This document shows positions 25,303 to 32,874 of a stretch of DNA of 64,000 nucleotides, in pieces. Source of the stretch: Nocardioides dokdonensis FR1436. Its GTDB lineage: Bacteria; Actinomycetota; Actinomycetes; Propionibacteriales; Nocardioidaceae. The DNA is taken from contig NZ_CP015079.1 of the NCBI RefSeq assembly GCF_001653335.1, positions 3,906,001-3,970,000 of the forward strand, in the 5' to 3' direction. The notes beneath the pieces were generated by a model, which saw only the letters and a list, made by a program, of their open reading frames with translations, searched no databases and was not told the DNA's origin. Made by a program: the position numbers and the translations under genes. Numbering within the stretch: the first letter of the stretch is position 1; every line of letters starts with the position of its first letter.

Positions 25303-26858
25303 ACCGGGTCGGCCGCGTCCCCCACGTCGGGCTCTCCGGCTTCGAGCTCGTCGAGGTCCGCACCCGTGTAGGCGCAGGAGTTCTCGGTGTTGCGGGCCCG
25401 GTCGGGGTCGGCCTTGCGCACCGAGCGCTCGGGCGGATCCAAGGCCTTGGCGACGGTGGCCCGCACGAAGTCGTAGTCGGGGTCGCCCGAGGAGAACCGC
25501 TCCGAGGGCTTGAAGACCACCGAGCGGACCTTGGCGTCCTTCATCTCCAGGCCCAGCTCGACGAACGCCGGCAGCAGGGAGCGCGGGATGTCGGTGGTCA
25601 CGATGTCCATGCCTGCCTCGGCGAGGTCGGTGTAGCGGCGCAGCAGCGTCATCGGGTCGGCGGCGTCGATGATCGCGTCGACCGCGCAGCGCTGCCGCTC
25701 CATGCGCCGGTAGTCGTCCGAGCCGTAGCGCCCGCGTGCGTACCAGAGGGCGTGGAAGCCGTCGAGCTCCTGGTCCGGGCCGGGCTCGATCCAGCCGGTG
25801 GGCGGGATCCCGGCGTCGGTGTTGCCGTTGATCGCGACCGGCTCGTTGACGTTGACGGTGATCCCGCCGATGGCGTCCACGACCTGCTCGAAGCCCCGCA
25901 GGTTCACCAGCACGTAGTAGTCGACGTCGAGGCCCAGCGAGCCGCCGACGGCCTGCTTGAGCGCGTCGGCCCCCTCGTCGGAGCTGTCCCCGAGCACGCC
26001 GGGGTGCAGGGCCGGCACCTGGCCGTAGACGGCGTTCAGCATGTACGCCGCCGGGTCGCCACCGCCGGTGAAGCCGTCAGGGTAGAGCGCGTGCAGCGGG
26101 CTGTCCTCGGGGAACTGGGCGTACATCAGGTTCCGCGGCAGCGAGAACATCACGGTCTTGCCGGTGGCGGTCTCGATGCTGGCCAGGATCAGGCTGTCGG
26201 TGCGCACCCCCGTCCGGGTGTCCGACCCGTCTCCCCCGAGCAGCAGCAGGTTGACCCGGTCGCGGCCGCCCCAGGGGTCCGCCTCGGTCACGTCGCGCGG
26301 GATGGTCGCGCTGCGCGGCGCCTCCTCGAAGACCGTCTCGACGAGGTCGGCCTGCACGCTGGCGTAGCGCGCGGCCATCCCCAGCGGGGCACCGACCAGC
26401 ACGACCAGGAGCACCACGAAGCCGTTGCCGGCAGCGGTGGCCCAGCGGGAGCGGCGTACGGGGCGGGCTTGGCGGTAGGTCAACCAGACCAGCACCGCCC
26501 AGACCAGCAGCCCGACGACGGCGAGGACTGCGAGCGTCTTGAGCCTGGTGGGGTCCAGCGCGAGGTCGAGGAGGGTGCGCAGGTCGGCGACGCCGCGGCT
26601 GAGGTACCCCACGACGTAGGCCAGCGCGCCGAGGGTGGGCAGCAGCACGACGAGGCCGAGGAGACGACGCCCGGTCCACACGAAGCCGGAGCCGGGCAGC
26701 ACCGCACCCAGCAGCGTCACACCCAGCGTCCCGGGCAGGCCCTGGGCGCGGCGCCGCACCGGCAGCCGTCGACGTCGACGTCGACCGCGAACGCGGCGCC
26801 GACCCAGGCGCGGGGCCGGGAGGGGCGGCGCGTCGTCGGGCGGGCTCGAGTCGACCAC
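25296..26858 (-). CDS. LytR-CpsA-Psr (LCP) family transferase
   Basis: LCP proteins transfer polyprenyl-linked glycopolymers to cell-wall peptidoglycan or other carriers. This 520-residue protein has an Arg-rich cytoplasmic N terminus, about four hydrophobic helices in the first 170 residues instead of the usual single one, and then the LCP domain: NLLLLGGDGSDTRTGVRTDS with the conserved Arg and Asp, FSLPRNLMY, VNLRGFEQVVDAIGGI, and GFHALWYARGRYGSDDYRRM. It should face outward. The GTG at 26858 starts just before the basic segment. It could attach the polymer made by the 38-48 kb operon; that link is inference. Confidence 0.88.
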   Translation of the reverse strand: MVDSSPPDDAPPLPAPRLGRRRVRGRRRRRRLPVRRRAQGLPGTLGVTLLGAVLPGSGFVWTGRRLLGLVVLLPTLGALAYVVGYLSRGVADLRTLLDLALDPTRLKTLAVLAVVGLLVWAVLVWLTYRQARPVRRSRWATAAGNGFVVLLVVLVGAPLGMAARYASVQADLVETVFEEAPRSATIPRDVTEADPWGGRDRVNLLLLGGDGSDTRTGVRTDSLILASIETATGKTVMFSLPRNLMYAQFPEDSPLHALYPDGFTGGGDPAAYMLNAVYGQVPALHPGVLGDSSDEGADALKQAVGGSLGLDVDYYVLVNLRGFEQVVDAIGGITVNVNEPVAINGNTDAGIPPTGWIEPGPDQELDGFHALWYARGRYGSDDYRRMERQRCAVDAIIDAADPMTLLRRYTDLAEAGMDIVTTDIPRSLLPAFVELGLEMKDAKVRSVVFKPSERFSSGDPDYDFVRATVAKALDPPERSVRKADPDRARNTENSCAYTGADLDELEAGEPDVGDAADPVG

Positions 26859-27007
26859 GGGACCTCGTCGGATGGAGAAGTGCGGGCGCTGGGAAGGTAC
26901 CAGCCGGCGCCGGGGGCTCGGGGACCTCGGCCCGCTCCGACCGTCGGGCCCGGCCTCACCCCGCGGGGTCCTGGGGAGGTGTCCGTGTCCTGGGTAGCGT
27001 CGTCGCC

Positions 27008-27253
27008 ATGGAATCGAACGCACATGCGAACGACATCGACCAGGCCGAGGTGCTCGGCGCCGAGGCTCCCGACCCCAGCGGCGCGGAGAAGGACCCCCAG
27101 GACTGGGTGAGCGGCGACGAGCCCGCCACGGGTGCCCAGAAGAGCTACCTGGACACCCTCGCGCGCCGCGCGGGCGAGACGCTCTCCGCCGACCTGACCA
27201 AGGCCGAGGCCTCCCAGCACATCGACCGGCTCCAGGGTGACCAGGCGGACTGA
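27008..27253 (+). CDS. DUF3072 family small protein
   Basis: This 81-residue acidic protein carries the DUF3072 core KDPQDWVSGDEPATGAQKSY followed by LDTLA. The function is unknown. A TAGCGT box (26995-27000) ends 7 bases before the ATG, so the message is likely leaderless. The next gene is 48 bases downstream on the same strand. No membrane segment is present. Confidence 0.82.
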   Translation: MESNAHANDIDQAEVLGAEAPDPSGAEKDPQDWVSGDEPATGAQKSYLDTLARRAGETLSADLTKAEASQHIDRLQGDQAD

Positions 27254-27301
27254 GCGGCGCGGCGTACGCCGGCGCAGCGCGGCGCGCCGCAGGATGTGGC
27301 C

Positions 27302-28156
27302 ATGACGCCGGAGCGCCCCGGGGACGGGAACCACGCCGACGACGCCGACCGCGCCCGCGGGAGCACCGACGGTCCGCTGGAGGACGAGCTCGAGGACGCT
27401 GTCGACCGCCAGCTCGACGAGGGCGTCCAGCGCCTGGGCCGCGGCGTCGTCGAGACCACGGTCACCGGGTTCTTCGGCGGCTCGGAGGTCGCGTTCGGCG
27501 TGCTCGCGATGGTCGCGGTCTACCACGAGACGGGCAGCCACCTGCTGGGCGGCCTCGCGTTCTCCCTCGGGTTCGTGGCGCTGCTCCTGGGGCACTCCGA
27601 GCTCTTCACCGAGGGCTTCCTGGTCCCCGTGGTCACCGTGGTGGCCAAGCGGGCCCGGATCCGGTCGCTGCTGCGCCTGTGGGGGTTGACGCTTGCGGGC
27701 AACCTCCTCGGCGGCTGGCTCATCATGTGGCTGGTCGTGCAGGCCTTCCCCGACCTGCACGGCGACCTGGTCGAGGCAGGTACGCACTTCGTGGAGGCCG
27801 GACTGTCCCTCGAGACCTTCTCGCTCGCCGTGCTGGCCGGCGCCGCGATCACGCTGCTGACGCGGATGCAGAGCGGCACCGACGAGATGACCGGCAAGAT
27901 CGTCGCCGCCGTGGGCATCGGCTTCCTGCTCGCCGGGCTGCAGATGTTCCACTCGATCCTGGACTCGCTGCTGGCCTTCGGCGCGCTGCACACCGGCGAC
28001 GCCGGGTTCGGGTACGTCGACTGGGCGCAGTGGTTCTCCTGGACCGTCGCCGGCAACATGGTCGGCGGCCTGGGCCTGGTCACCCTGCTGCGCCTGGTGC
28101 GCAGCCGGGAACGGTTCGCCCAGGAACGGCGGGACGCCACCGCCGAGGGGCGCTGA
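27302..28156 (+). CDS. Formate/nitrite transporter (FNT) family channel
   Basis: This 284-residue membrane protein belongs to the FNT pentameric channels, nearer the YfdC-like branch by eye. About 35 hydrophilic acidic residues precede six hydrophobic segments. GHSELFTEGFLVPV occupies the first half-helix region, and the conserved pore His is seen in MFHSILDS. Substrate (formate, nitrite, or another small monovalent anion) is not determined. ATG 27302 follows a CAGGAT box by 6 bases; a GTG two codons earlier would overlap that spacing. It is convergent with mscS, three bases between stops. Confidence 0.82.
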   Translation: MTPERPGDGNHADDADRARGSTDGPLEDELEDAVDRQLDEGVQRLGRGVVETTVTGFFGGSEVAFGVLAMVAVYHETGSHLLGGLAFSLGFVALLLGHSELFTEGFLVPVVTVVAKRARIRSLLRLWGLTLAGNLLGGWLIMWLVVQAFPDLHGDLVEAGTHFVEAGLSLETFSLAVLAGAAITLLTRMQSGTDEMTGKIVAAVGIGFLLAGLQMFHSILDSLLAFGALHTGDAGFGYVDWAQWFSWTVAGNMVGGLGLVTLLRLVRSRERFAQERRDATAEGR

Positions 28157-28159
28157 GGG

Positions 28160-29044
28160 CTATGCGGGCGTGGCCCGCACGCCGCCACCCGGCGTCACCT
28201 CGGCCTCGCCCGAGATCGCTGCTCGCAGGCTGGGGGTGGCCTGGAGGGCGATGATGTCGGCCGGCATCTCGATGCCGGCGTCGTCCAGGGCTGTCTTCAC
28301 GGCCCGGATCGCAGCATCGACCGCCAGCACCACGTCGTGCTGGTCGGGGCCGCACCAGAAGCGGGCCTCGATGTCGACGGTCGAGACCCCCAGCTGGGTG
28401 ACGACGGCGTCCGGCTGCGGGGTGTCCTCGAGCCGGGGCACCTGCTCGGTCAGGGCGGTGCGGATGACCCGGCACGCCTCGGCGGTGTCGTTCTCGTAGG
28501 CGATGCCCACCACGAAGGCCATCCTGCGGCTCGGGAAGTGCGTACGCACCGTGATGACGGCCTTGTAGACGTCCCGGTTGGGGATGAGCACCAGCTGGCC
28601 GTCGAAGGTCTTGAGCCGCGTCTCGCGGATCGTGATCGCCTGCACGGTGCCCGAGACCTCGCCGACGCTGATCTGGTCCCCGGAGCGGAACGGCTGGCGC
28701 AGGATCAGCAGCAGCCCGGAGAGCAGGTTCTCCAGGATGTCCTGGAAGGCGAAGCCGGCCGCCACCGAGAAGAAGCCGAGCCCGGCGAGCATGTTCACCG
28801 GCTTCACCGATGGGAAGACCACCACCAGCGCCGCCATCACGGCCAGCGAGAGCAGCAGCCAGCCGGCGAGCTTGCTCATCACGGCGGCGAAGCTGGGGGT
28901 CCGGCGCACCCGCAGGAGCCGGAACAGCACCCACCGCAGGCCCCTGGAGACCAGGTAGCCGACCACGACGACCGTGAGTGCGACCAGCACCCGCGGCCCG
29001 GCGTCGAGGAGCGCGTCGAGCAGGTCGGAGGCCTTGGTTCCCAT
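28160..29044 (-). CDS. mscS: Small-conductance mechanosensitive channel (MscS) family protein
   Basis: This 294-residue protein has about three N-terminal membrane helices, with the pore-lining helix around GLGFFSVAAGFAFQDILENL, then the beta domain (DQISVGEVSGTVQAITIRET, PNRDVYKAVITV) and the alpha/beta C-terminal domain. It should release osmolytes on hypo-osmotic shock. The length is typical. A TACCCT box (29052-29057) lies 7 bases before the ATG, so it is probably leaderless. It is divergent from the ArsR-SulP pair with about 85 bases between starts. Confidence 0.88.
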   Translation of the reverse strand: MGTKASDLLDALLDAGPRVLVALTVVVVGYLVSRGLRWVLFRLLRVRRTPSFAAVMSKLAGWLLLSLAVMAALVVVFPSVKPVNMLAGLGFFSVAAGFAFQDILENLLSGLLLILRQPFRSGDQISVGEVSGTVQAITIRETRLKTFDGQLVLIPNRDVYKAVITVRTHFPSRRMAFVVGIAYENDTAEACRVIRTALTEQVPRLEDTPQPDAVVTQLGVSTVDIEARFWCGPDQHDVVLAVDAAIRAVKTALDDAGIEMPADIIALQATPSLRAAISGEAEVTPGGGVRATPA

Positions 29045-29076
29045 GCGTCGCAGGGTAGCCGCGCCAGACGCCTGGA

Positions 29077-29110
29077 ATTGCAGACTTCTTCATGTGCTGT
29101 AGAGTGCAAT
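29077..29110 (+). promoter_or_regulatory. Promoter with inverted repeat, candidate ArsR operator
   Basis: TTGCAG (29078-29083) and TAGAGT (29100-29105) are 16 bases apart and form a plausible promoter. The 6-bp repeat ATTGCA (29077-29082) and TGCAAT (29105-29110) brackets exactly this promoter. An ArsR-family repressor encoded next would shut its own operon by binding here. Confidence 0.5.
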
Positions 29111-29130
29111 CCCGACGGAGAGAAGGCGTC

Positions 29131-29475
29131 TTGAGCAACGACATCCCCCTGTACCAGGCCAAGGCCGAGCTGTTCCGGACCCTGGGCCACCCCGCCCGCA
29201 TCCGGGTGCTCGAGCTGCTCCAGGACGGCCCACGACCGGTCCACGAGCTCCTGAGCGAGATCGGGGTCGAGGCCTCGAGCCTCTCCCAGCAGCTCGCCGT
29301 CCTCCGGCGCGCCGGCCTGGTCCGCTCCTCCCGGGAGGGGTCCACCGTGCTGTACTCGCTCGCCACCGCCGACGTGGCCGGGCTGCTCCTCGCCGGACGC
29401 CGGATCCTGGCCGCCCTGTGGACCGACCAGCAGGAGATGCTGGTGGGTCTGCGCGACTCCTCCGCGTCCGGGTGA
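29131..29475 (+). CDS. ArsR-family transcriptional regulator
   Basis: This is a 114-residue winged-helix repressor: LFRTLGHPARIRVLELLQDG, then SSLSQQLAVLRRAGLVRSSR as recognition helix and wing. It contains no cysteine, so it is not a thiol-based metal or persulfide sensor. The start is read as TTG 29131 with AGAAGG four bases before. The frame extends to ATG 29092, but that codon lies inside the promoter. The stop overlaps the sulP start (GTGA), so it probably regulates that transporter. Confidence 0.82.
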   Translation: MSNDIPLYQAKAELFRTLGHPARIRVLELLQDGPRPVHELLSEIGVEASSLSQQLAVLRRAGLVRSSREGSTVLYSLATADVAGLLLAGRRILAALWTDQQEMLVGLRDSSASG

Positions 29476-31190
29476 GCACCGCCTCGACCTCGCGCCTCTC
29501 CCCCGCGATCACCACCGCCGTCACGGCCGCGCGCCGCTCCTCGCAGCGGCTGCGCGCCCTGCTGCCCGGACGGGCCGACCTGGCCGCCGTCCGCCGCCAC
29601 CCGCGCCAGGACCTGGTCGCCGGGCTCACGGTGGCGGTCGTGGCCCTGCCCCTGGCGCTCGCCTTCGGTGTCGCCTCGGGGCTCGGCGCCCAGGCCGGGC
29701 TGGCCACGGCCGTCGTCGCGGGCATCCTGGCCGCCGTCTTCGGAGGGTCCAACATCCAGGTCTCGGGACCCACCGGCGCGATGACGGTGGTGCTGGTCCC
29801 GGTCGTCGCCCAGCACGGCACGAGCGGCGTGCTGATGGTGGGGCTGCTCGCCGGCCTCGTGCTCGTCGCCCTGGCGCTCTCCGGGCTCGGCAGGTTCGTG
29901 CGCTACCTGCCGGTCTCCGTGGTCGAGGGGTTCACGGCCGGGATCGCGGTGGTGATCTCGCTGCAGCAGGTGCCGGCCGCGCTCGGGGTCGCCGACGCGA
30001 CCGGCGACAAGGTGTGGGCGGTCGCCGCGGACGCCGTACGCCGCTTCGTCGAGCATCCCGCCCCCGCACCGCTGCTCGTCGCCCTGGGGGTCGCGGCCCT
30101 GATCCTGGCCGGTGGGCGCTGGCACCCCCGGGTGCCGTACTCGCTGGTCGCGATCACCCTCGCCACCGTGGTGGCGCGGCTGGGCGGGTGGGACCTCGTC
30201 ACGCTCGGCCACCTGCCCTCCACGCTGCCAGCGCCCTCTCTCGGGTTCGTGGACCTCTCCGCCGTCGACACCCTGGCCACCGCCGCCCTGGCGATCGCGG
30301 CGCTCGCCGCGCTCGAGAGCCTGCTCTGCGCCACCGTGGCGGACGCCATGACCGTCAACGAGCGCCACGACCCCGACCGGGAGCTCTTCGGGCAGGGCGT
30401 GGCCAACATCGTGGCCCCGATGTTCGGCGGCATCCCCGCCACCGCAGCCATCGCCCGCACCGCGGTCAACGTGCGCGCGGGAGCCGGGTCGCGACTGGCC
30501 GCGGTCAGCCACGCACTGATCCTGCTGCTGCTCGTCTTCGTCGCGGCACCCCTCGTCTCCGCCATCCCGCTGGCGGCGCTGGCCGGGGTGCTCTTCGCGA
30601 CCTGCGTGCGAATGGTCGAGGCGAGCTCGCTGCTGGCGCTGCTGCGCTCGACCCGCTCGGACGCCCTGATCGTGGTCCTGACCTTCACCGTGACGGTCGC
30701 CCTCGACCTGGTGACCGCGGTCGGAGTGGGTGTCGCGGTCGCTGTGGTGCTGGCGCTGCGCACCGTCGCGGCCAGTGCCCGCCTCGACGAGGTGGCGCTC
30801 GACGGGGACCTCGGCGACGACCACAGCGACGAGGAGCACGCCCTCCTGGCCGAGCACGTCGTCGTCTACCGCATCGACGGCCCGCTGTTCTTCGCCGCCG
30901 CCCACCGGCTGCTGCTCGAGCTGCCGGACCTGGTCGAGGTCGACGTCGTCATCATCCGGATGTCACGCGTGAGCAGCATGGACGCCACCGGCGCGCACGT
31001 GCTCGGCGACACCATCACCCGGCTCGAGCGTCGCGACATCGCCGTGCTGCTCTCCAGCCTGGCCCCCGAGCACGAAGAGGTCCTCACCTCGCTCGGCGTC
31101 GGCGGCCCGCTGCGCACCGCCGGGCGGATCCTGCCCGACACCCCGAGCGCCATCGCCGTCGCCCGCCGGCTCCTGGCGGCGAGCAGATGA
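29472..31190 (+). CDS. SulP-family anion transporter with STAS domain
   Basis: This 572-residue transporter has about 10-12 hydrophobic segments (from DLVAGLTVAVVALPLALAFG; then GSNIQVSGPTGAMTVVL, the family signature) and a C-terminal cytoplasmic STAS domain (VVYRIDGPLFFAAAHRL, MSRVSSMDATGAHVLGD). SulP members carry sulfate, bicarbonate or other anions; several actinobacterial relatives beside ArsR genes have been described as sulfate or bicarbonate carriers, but specificity here is open. GTG 29472 overlaps the ArsR stop by four bases. Confidence 0.9.
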   Translation: MSTASTSRLSPAITTAVTAARRSSQRLRALLPGRADLAAVRRHPRQDLVAGLTVAVVALPLALAFGVASGLGAQAGLATAVVAGILAAVFGGSNIQVSGPTGAMTVVLVPVVAQHGTSGVLMVGLLAGLVLVALALSGLGRFVRYLPVSVVEGFTAGIAVVISLQQVPAALGVADATGDKVWAVAADAVRRFVEHPAPAPLLVALGVAALILAGGRWHPRVPYSLVAITLATVVARLGGWDLVTLGHLPSTLPAPSLGFVDLSAVDTLATAALAIAALAALESLLCATVADAMTVNERHDPDRELFGQGVANIVAPMFGGIPATAAIARTAVNVRAGAGSRLAAVSHALILLLLVFVAAPLVSAIPLAALAGVLFATCVRMVEASSLLALLRSTRSDALIVVLTFTVTVALDLVTAVGVGVAVAVVLALRTVAASARLDEVALDGDLGDDHSDEEHALLAEHVVVYRIDGPLFFAAAHRLLLELPDLVEVDVVIIRMSRVSSMDATGAHVLGDTITRLERRDIAVLLSSLAPEHEEVLTSLGVGGPLRTAGRILPDTPSAIAVARRLLAASR

Positions 31191-31205
31191 GCCACGGGTG
31201 CTGGG

Positions 31206-31279
31206 TGGGGCGGGTGGGGCTCGAACCCACGACCCAAGGATTATGAGTCCTCTGCTCTGACCGACTGAGCTACCGCCCC
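31206..31279 (-). tRNA. tRNA-Met (CAT), elongator type
   Basis: The minus strand folds into a cloverleaf with acceptor GGGGCGG/CCGCCCC, D-loop TAGCTCAGTCGGTCAGAGC, anticodon loop CTCATAA with anticodon CAT, and T-loop GGTTCGAGCC. The 3' CCA is not fully encoded. The anticodon arm GGACTCATAATCC is the usual elongator tRNA-Met form, though a tRNA-Ile2 with modified CAT cannot be fully excluded by eye. Confidence 0.93.
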
Positions 31280-31387
31280 TCGGGGAGGAGACTAACCGCG
31301 CGCGGACGCCGTACGGGCCGCGGGGCGGGCTCGCTCGCCCCCGGATCGGGGGGTGCGGGACGCGGCCGGGCGTGCCACTCTCGGCAG

Positions 31388-32161
31388 ATGTCCTCCTCAC
31401 GCCCCGAGCAGCCCGCACCCTTCGAACACCTCGACGAGACCTGGCAGCGGATGCTGTGCGTGGTCGCGCACCCCGACGACCTGGAGTTCGGCGCGGCCGC
31501 CGCGGTGGCGCGCTGGACCGGGCAGGGCAAGGAGGTGGCCTACTGCATGGTCACCAGCGGGGAGGCCGGCATCGACGCGCTGCACCCCGACGAGGCCCGT
31601 CCGCTGCGGGAGCGGGAGCAGATCGACAGCGCGCACGTCGTCGGCGTCGACGTCGTGGAGTTCCTCGGGCTGCCCGACGGGGTGCTGGAGGAGGGCGTGG
31701 CCCTGCGCCGGGTGATCGCCGAGGTCGTGCGCCGCCACCGGCCCGACGTGGTGCTGACCGGGAACTTCCGCGAGACCTGGGGTGGGCGCAACCTCAACCA
31801 GGCCGACCACATCGCCGTCGGCAGGGCCGTCGTCGACGCGGTCCGCGACGCCGGCAACCGGTGGGTCTTCCCCGAGCAGCTGACCGGGGCCCGCTCGGTG
31901 GGTGCGCTGGAGCCCTGGGGCGGGGTCCGCGAGGTCTGGGCCTTCGGCTCCCCGCAGGCCACGCACGCGGTCGACACCACCGAGACGTTCCGCGCCGGGG
32001 TCGCCTCCCTGGAGGCGCACCGTGCCTACATCGACGGGCTGGGCTGGAAGGACTTCGACGCCGCCGAGTTCCTCGAGGGCGGGGCCCGGGCGGCCGGGCA
32101 GCGCCTCGGCACCGCGATGGCGGCGCCCTTCGAGGTGTTCCCGATGGGCTGGGGCGAGTAG
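31388..32161 (+). CDS. PIG-L family (LmbE-like) deacetylase
   Basis: This 257-residue zinc hydrolase has the metal-binding AHPDDLEFGAA motif near residue 26 and the matching HRPDVVLTGNFRETWGGRNL with NQADHIAVG, which brings the third ligand. The family removes acetyl groups from N-acetylglucosamine-type substrates, for example in mycothiol and polysaccharide biosynthesis. It is not near a mycothiol gene here, so the substrate is open. A CACTCT box (31376-31381) ends 6 bases before the ATG. A very strong terminator follows. Confidence 0.87.
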   Translation: MSSSRPEQPAPFEHLDETWQRMLCVVAHPDDLEFGAAAAVARWTGQGKEVAYCMVTSGEAGIDALHPDEARPLREREQIDSAHVVGVDVVEFLGLPDGVLEEGVALRRVIAEVVRRHRPDVVLTGNFRETWGGRNLNQADHIAVGRAVVDAVRDAGNRWVFPEQLTGARSVGALEPWGGVREVWAFGSPQATHAVDTTETFRAGVASLEAHRAYIDGLGWKDFDAAEFLEGGARAAGQRLGTAMAAPFEVFPMGWGE

Positions 32162-32174
32162 CGGCCCACAACGC

Positions 32175-32217
32175 CGGAAGGGCCCGCTCGCGACATCGTC
32201 GCGAGCGGGCCCTTCCG
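32175..32217. terminator. Strong terminator between the PIG-L gene and tRNA-Asn
   Basis: A 20-bp perfect inverted repeat (32175-32194 with 32198-32217) has a 3-base loop and is followed on the plus strand by TTCTCT. It lies 13 bases after the deacetylase stop and 7 bases beyond the tRNA-Asn 3' end, so it can end transcription from both sides. Confidence 0.85.
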
Positions 32218-32224
32218 TTCTCTG

Positions 32225-32297
32225 CTCCCCCGGCTGGACTCGAACCAGCAACCCTCCGGTTAACAGCCGAATGCTCTGCCAGTTGAGCTACAGGGGA
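32225..32297 (-). tRNA. tRNA-Asn (GTT)
   Basis: The minus strand folds as acceptor TCCCCTG/CGGGGGA with one T-G pair, D-arm TAGCTCAACTGGCAGAGC, anticodon loop CTGTTAA with anticodon GTT, and T-arm GGTTCGAGTCC. The discriminator is G and CCA is not encoded. Confidence 0.95.
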
Positions 32298-32352
32298 TTG
32301 GTGCAGCGCGCACACATTAGCAAGGCCGCACCGGCGTGAGAAATCGAGGTCC

Positions 32353-32874
32353 TCAGGCGCCGTCGACCTGCTGCCGCGCCAGCGCGAGAGCCTCCCGCGC
32401 GACGTCCTGGACGACCGGGTCGTCGGGGTCGACACCCTCGTCGTACTCGTAGAACCAGCGCACCTCACCGGTGCCGGCCGGCGCCCGGCGGGCGACCACG
32501 CGCAGGCCGCGGCGCGGACCCAGCGCCACGTGGCGCTGGTAGACCACGCTGGCCGTGACCCGCTCGCGCACCAGCTCGAGGAGGCGACGGGCCTCCGCGA
32601 GGACGAGGTCGTGCTCGACGCGCTGCTCCCCCCAGGAGCCGACCTCGCTGACCCGCAGGGTGTCGGTCTCGGCGTCCCAGTCGGCCGCCTCGACCTGCTC
32701 CCAGGCGAGCCGGCGCACGGGCTCGTCGGGGCGTGCCAGGTAGAGCGCGTCGCGGGTGCCGCCGACGACGGTGTCACCGGACGACGCCCAGGCGAGCAGC
32801 CGCTCCCCCGGGGCGACGCCGAGGTCGGGGCGGCGGGGGCGACGGGGTCGTCCGCCGAGGCGGGGCGGCCTCAT
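32353..32874 (-). CDS. Hypothetical protein translationally coupled to dnaG
   Basis: I do not recognise this 173-residue protein as a named family. The N terminus is a basic RPPRLGGRPRRPRRP stretch, followed by a beta-rich segment (ERLLAWASSGDTVVGGTRDA, LYLARPDEPVRRLAWEQVEA) that resembles PH-like small domains of actinobacterial unknowns, and a C-terminal helix. Its ATG overlaps the dnaG stop as ATGA, so it is made together with primase. Role unknown. Confidence 0.75.
   Translation of the reverse strand: MRPPRLGGRPRRPRRPDLGVAPGERLLAWASSGDTVVGGTRDALYLARPDEPVRRLAWEQVEAADWDAETDTLRVSEVGSWGEQRVEHDLVLAEARRLLELVRERVTASVVYQRHVALGPRRGLRVVARRAPAGTGEVRWFYEYDEGVDPDDPVVQDVAREALALARQQVDGA

Noticed and set aside
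29131..29475. Arsenic or heavy-metal resistance operon
   Set aside because: ArsR-family helix only; no cysteine and no ars gene nearby, and the partner is an anion transporter.
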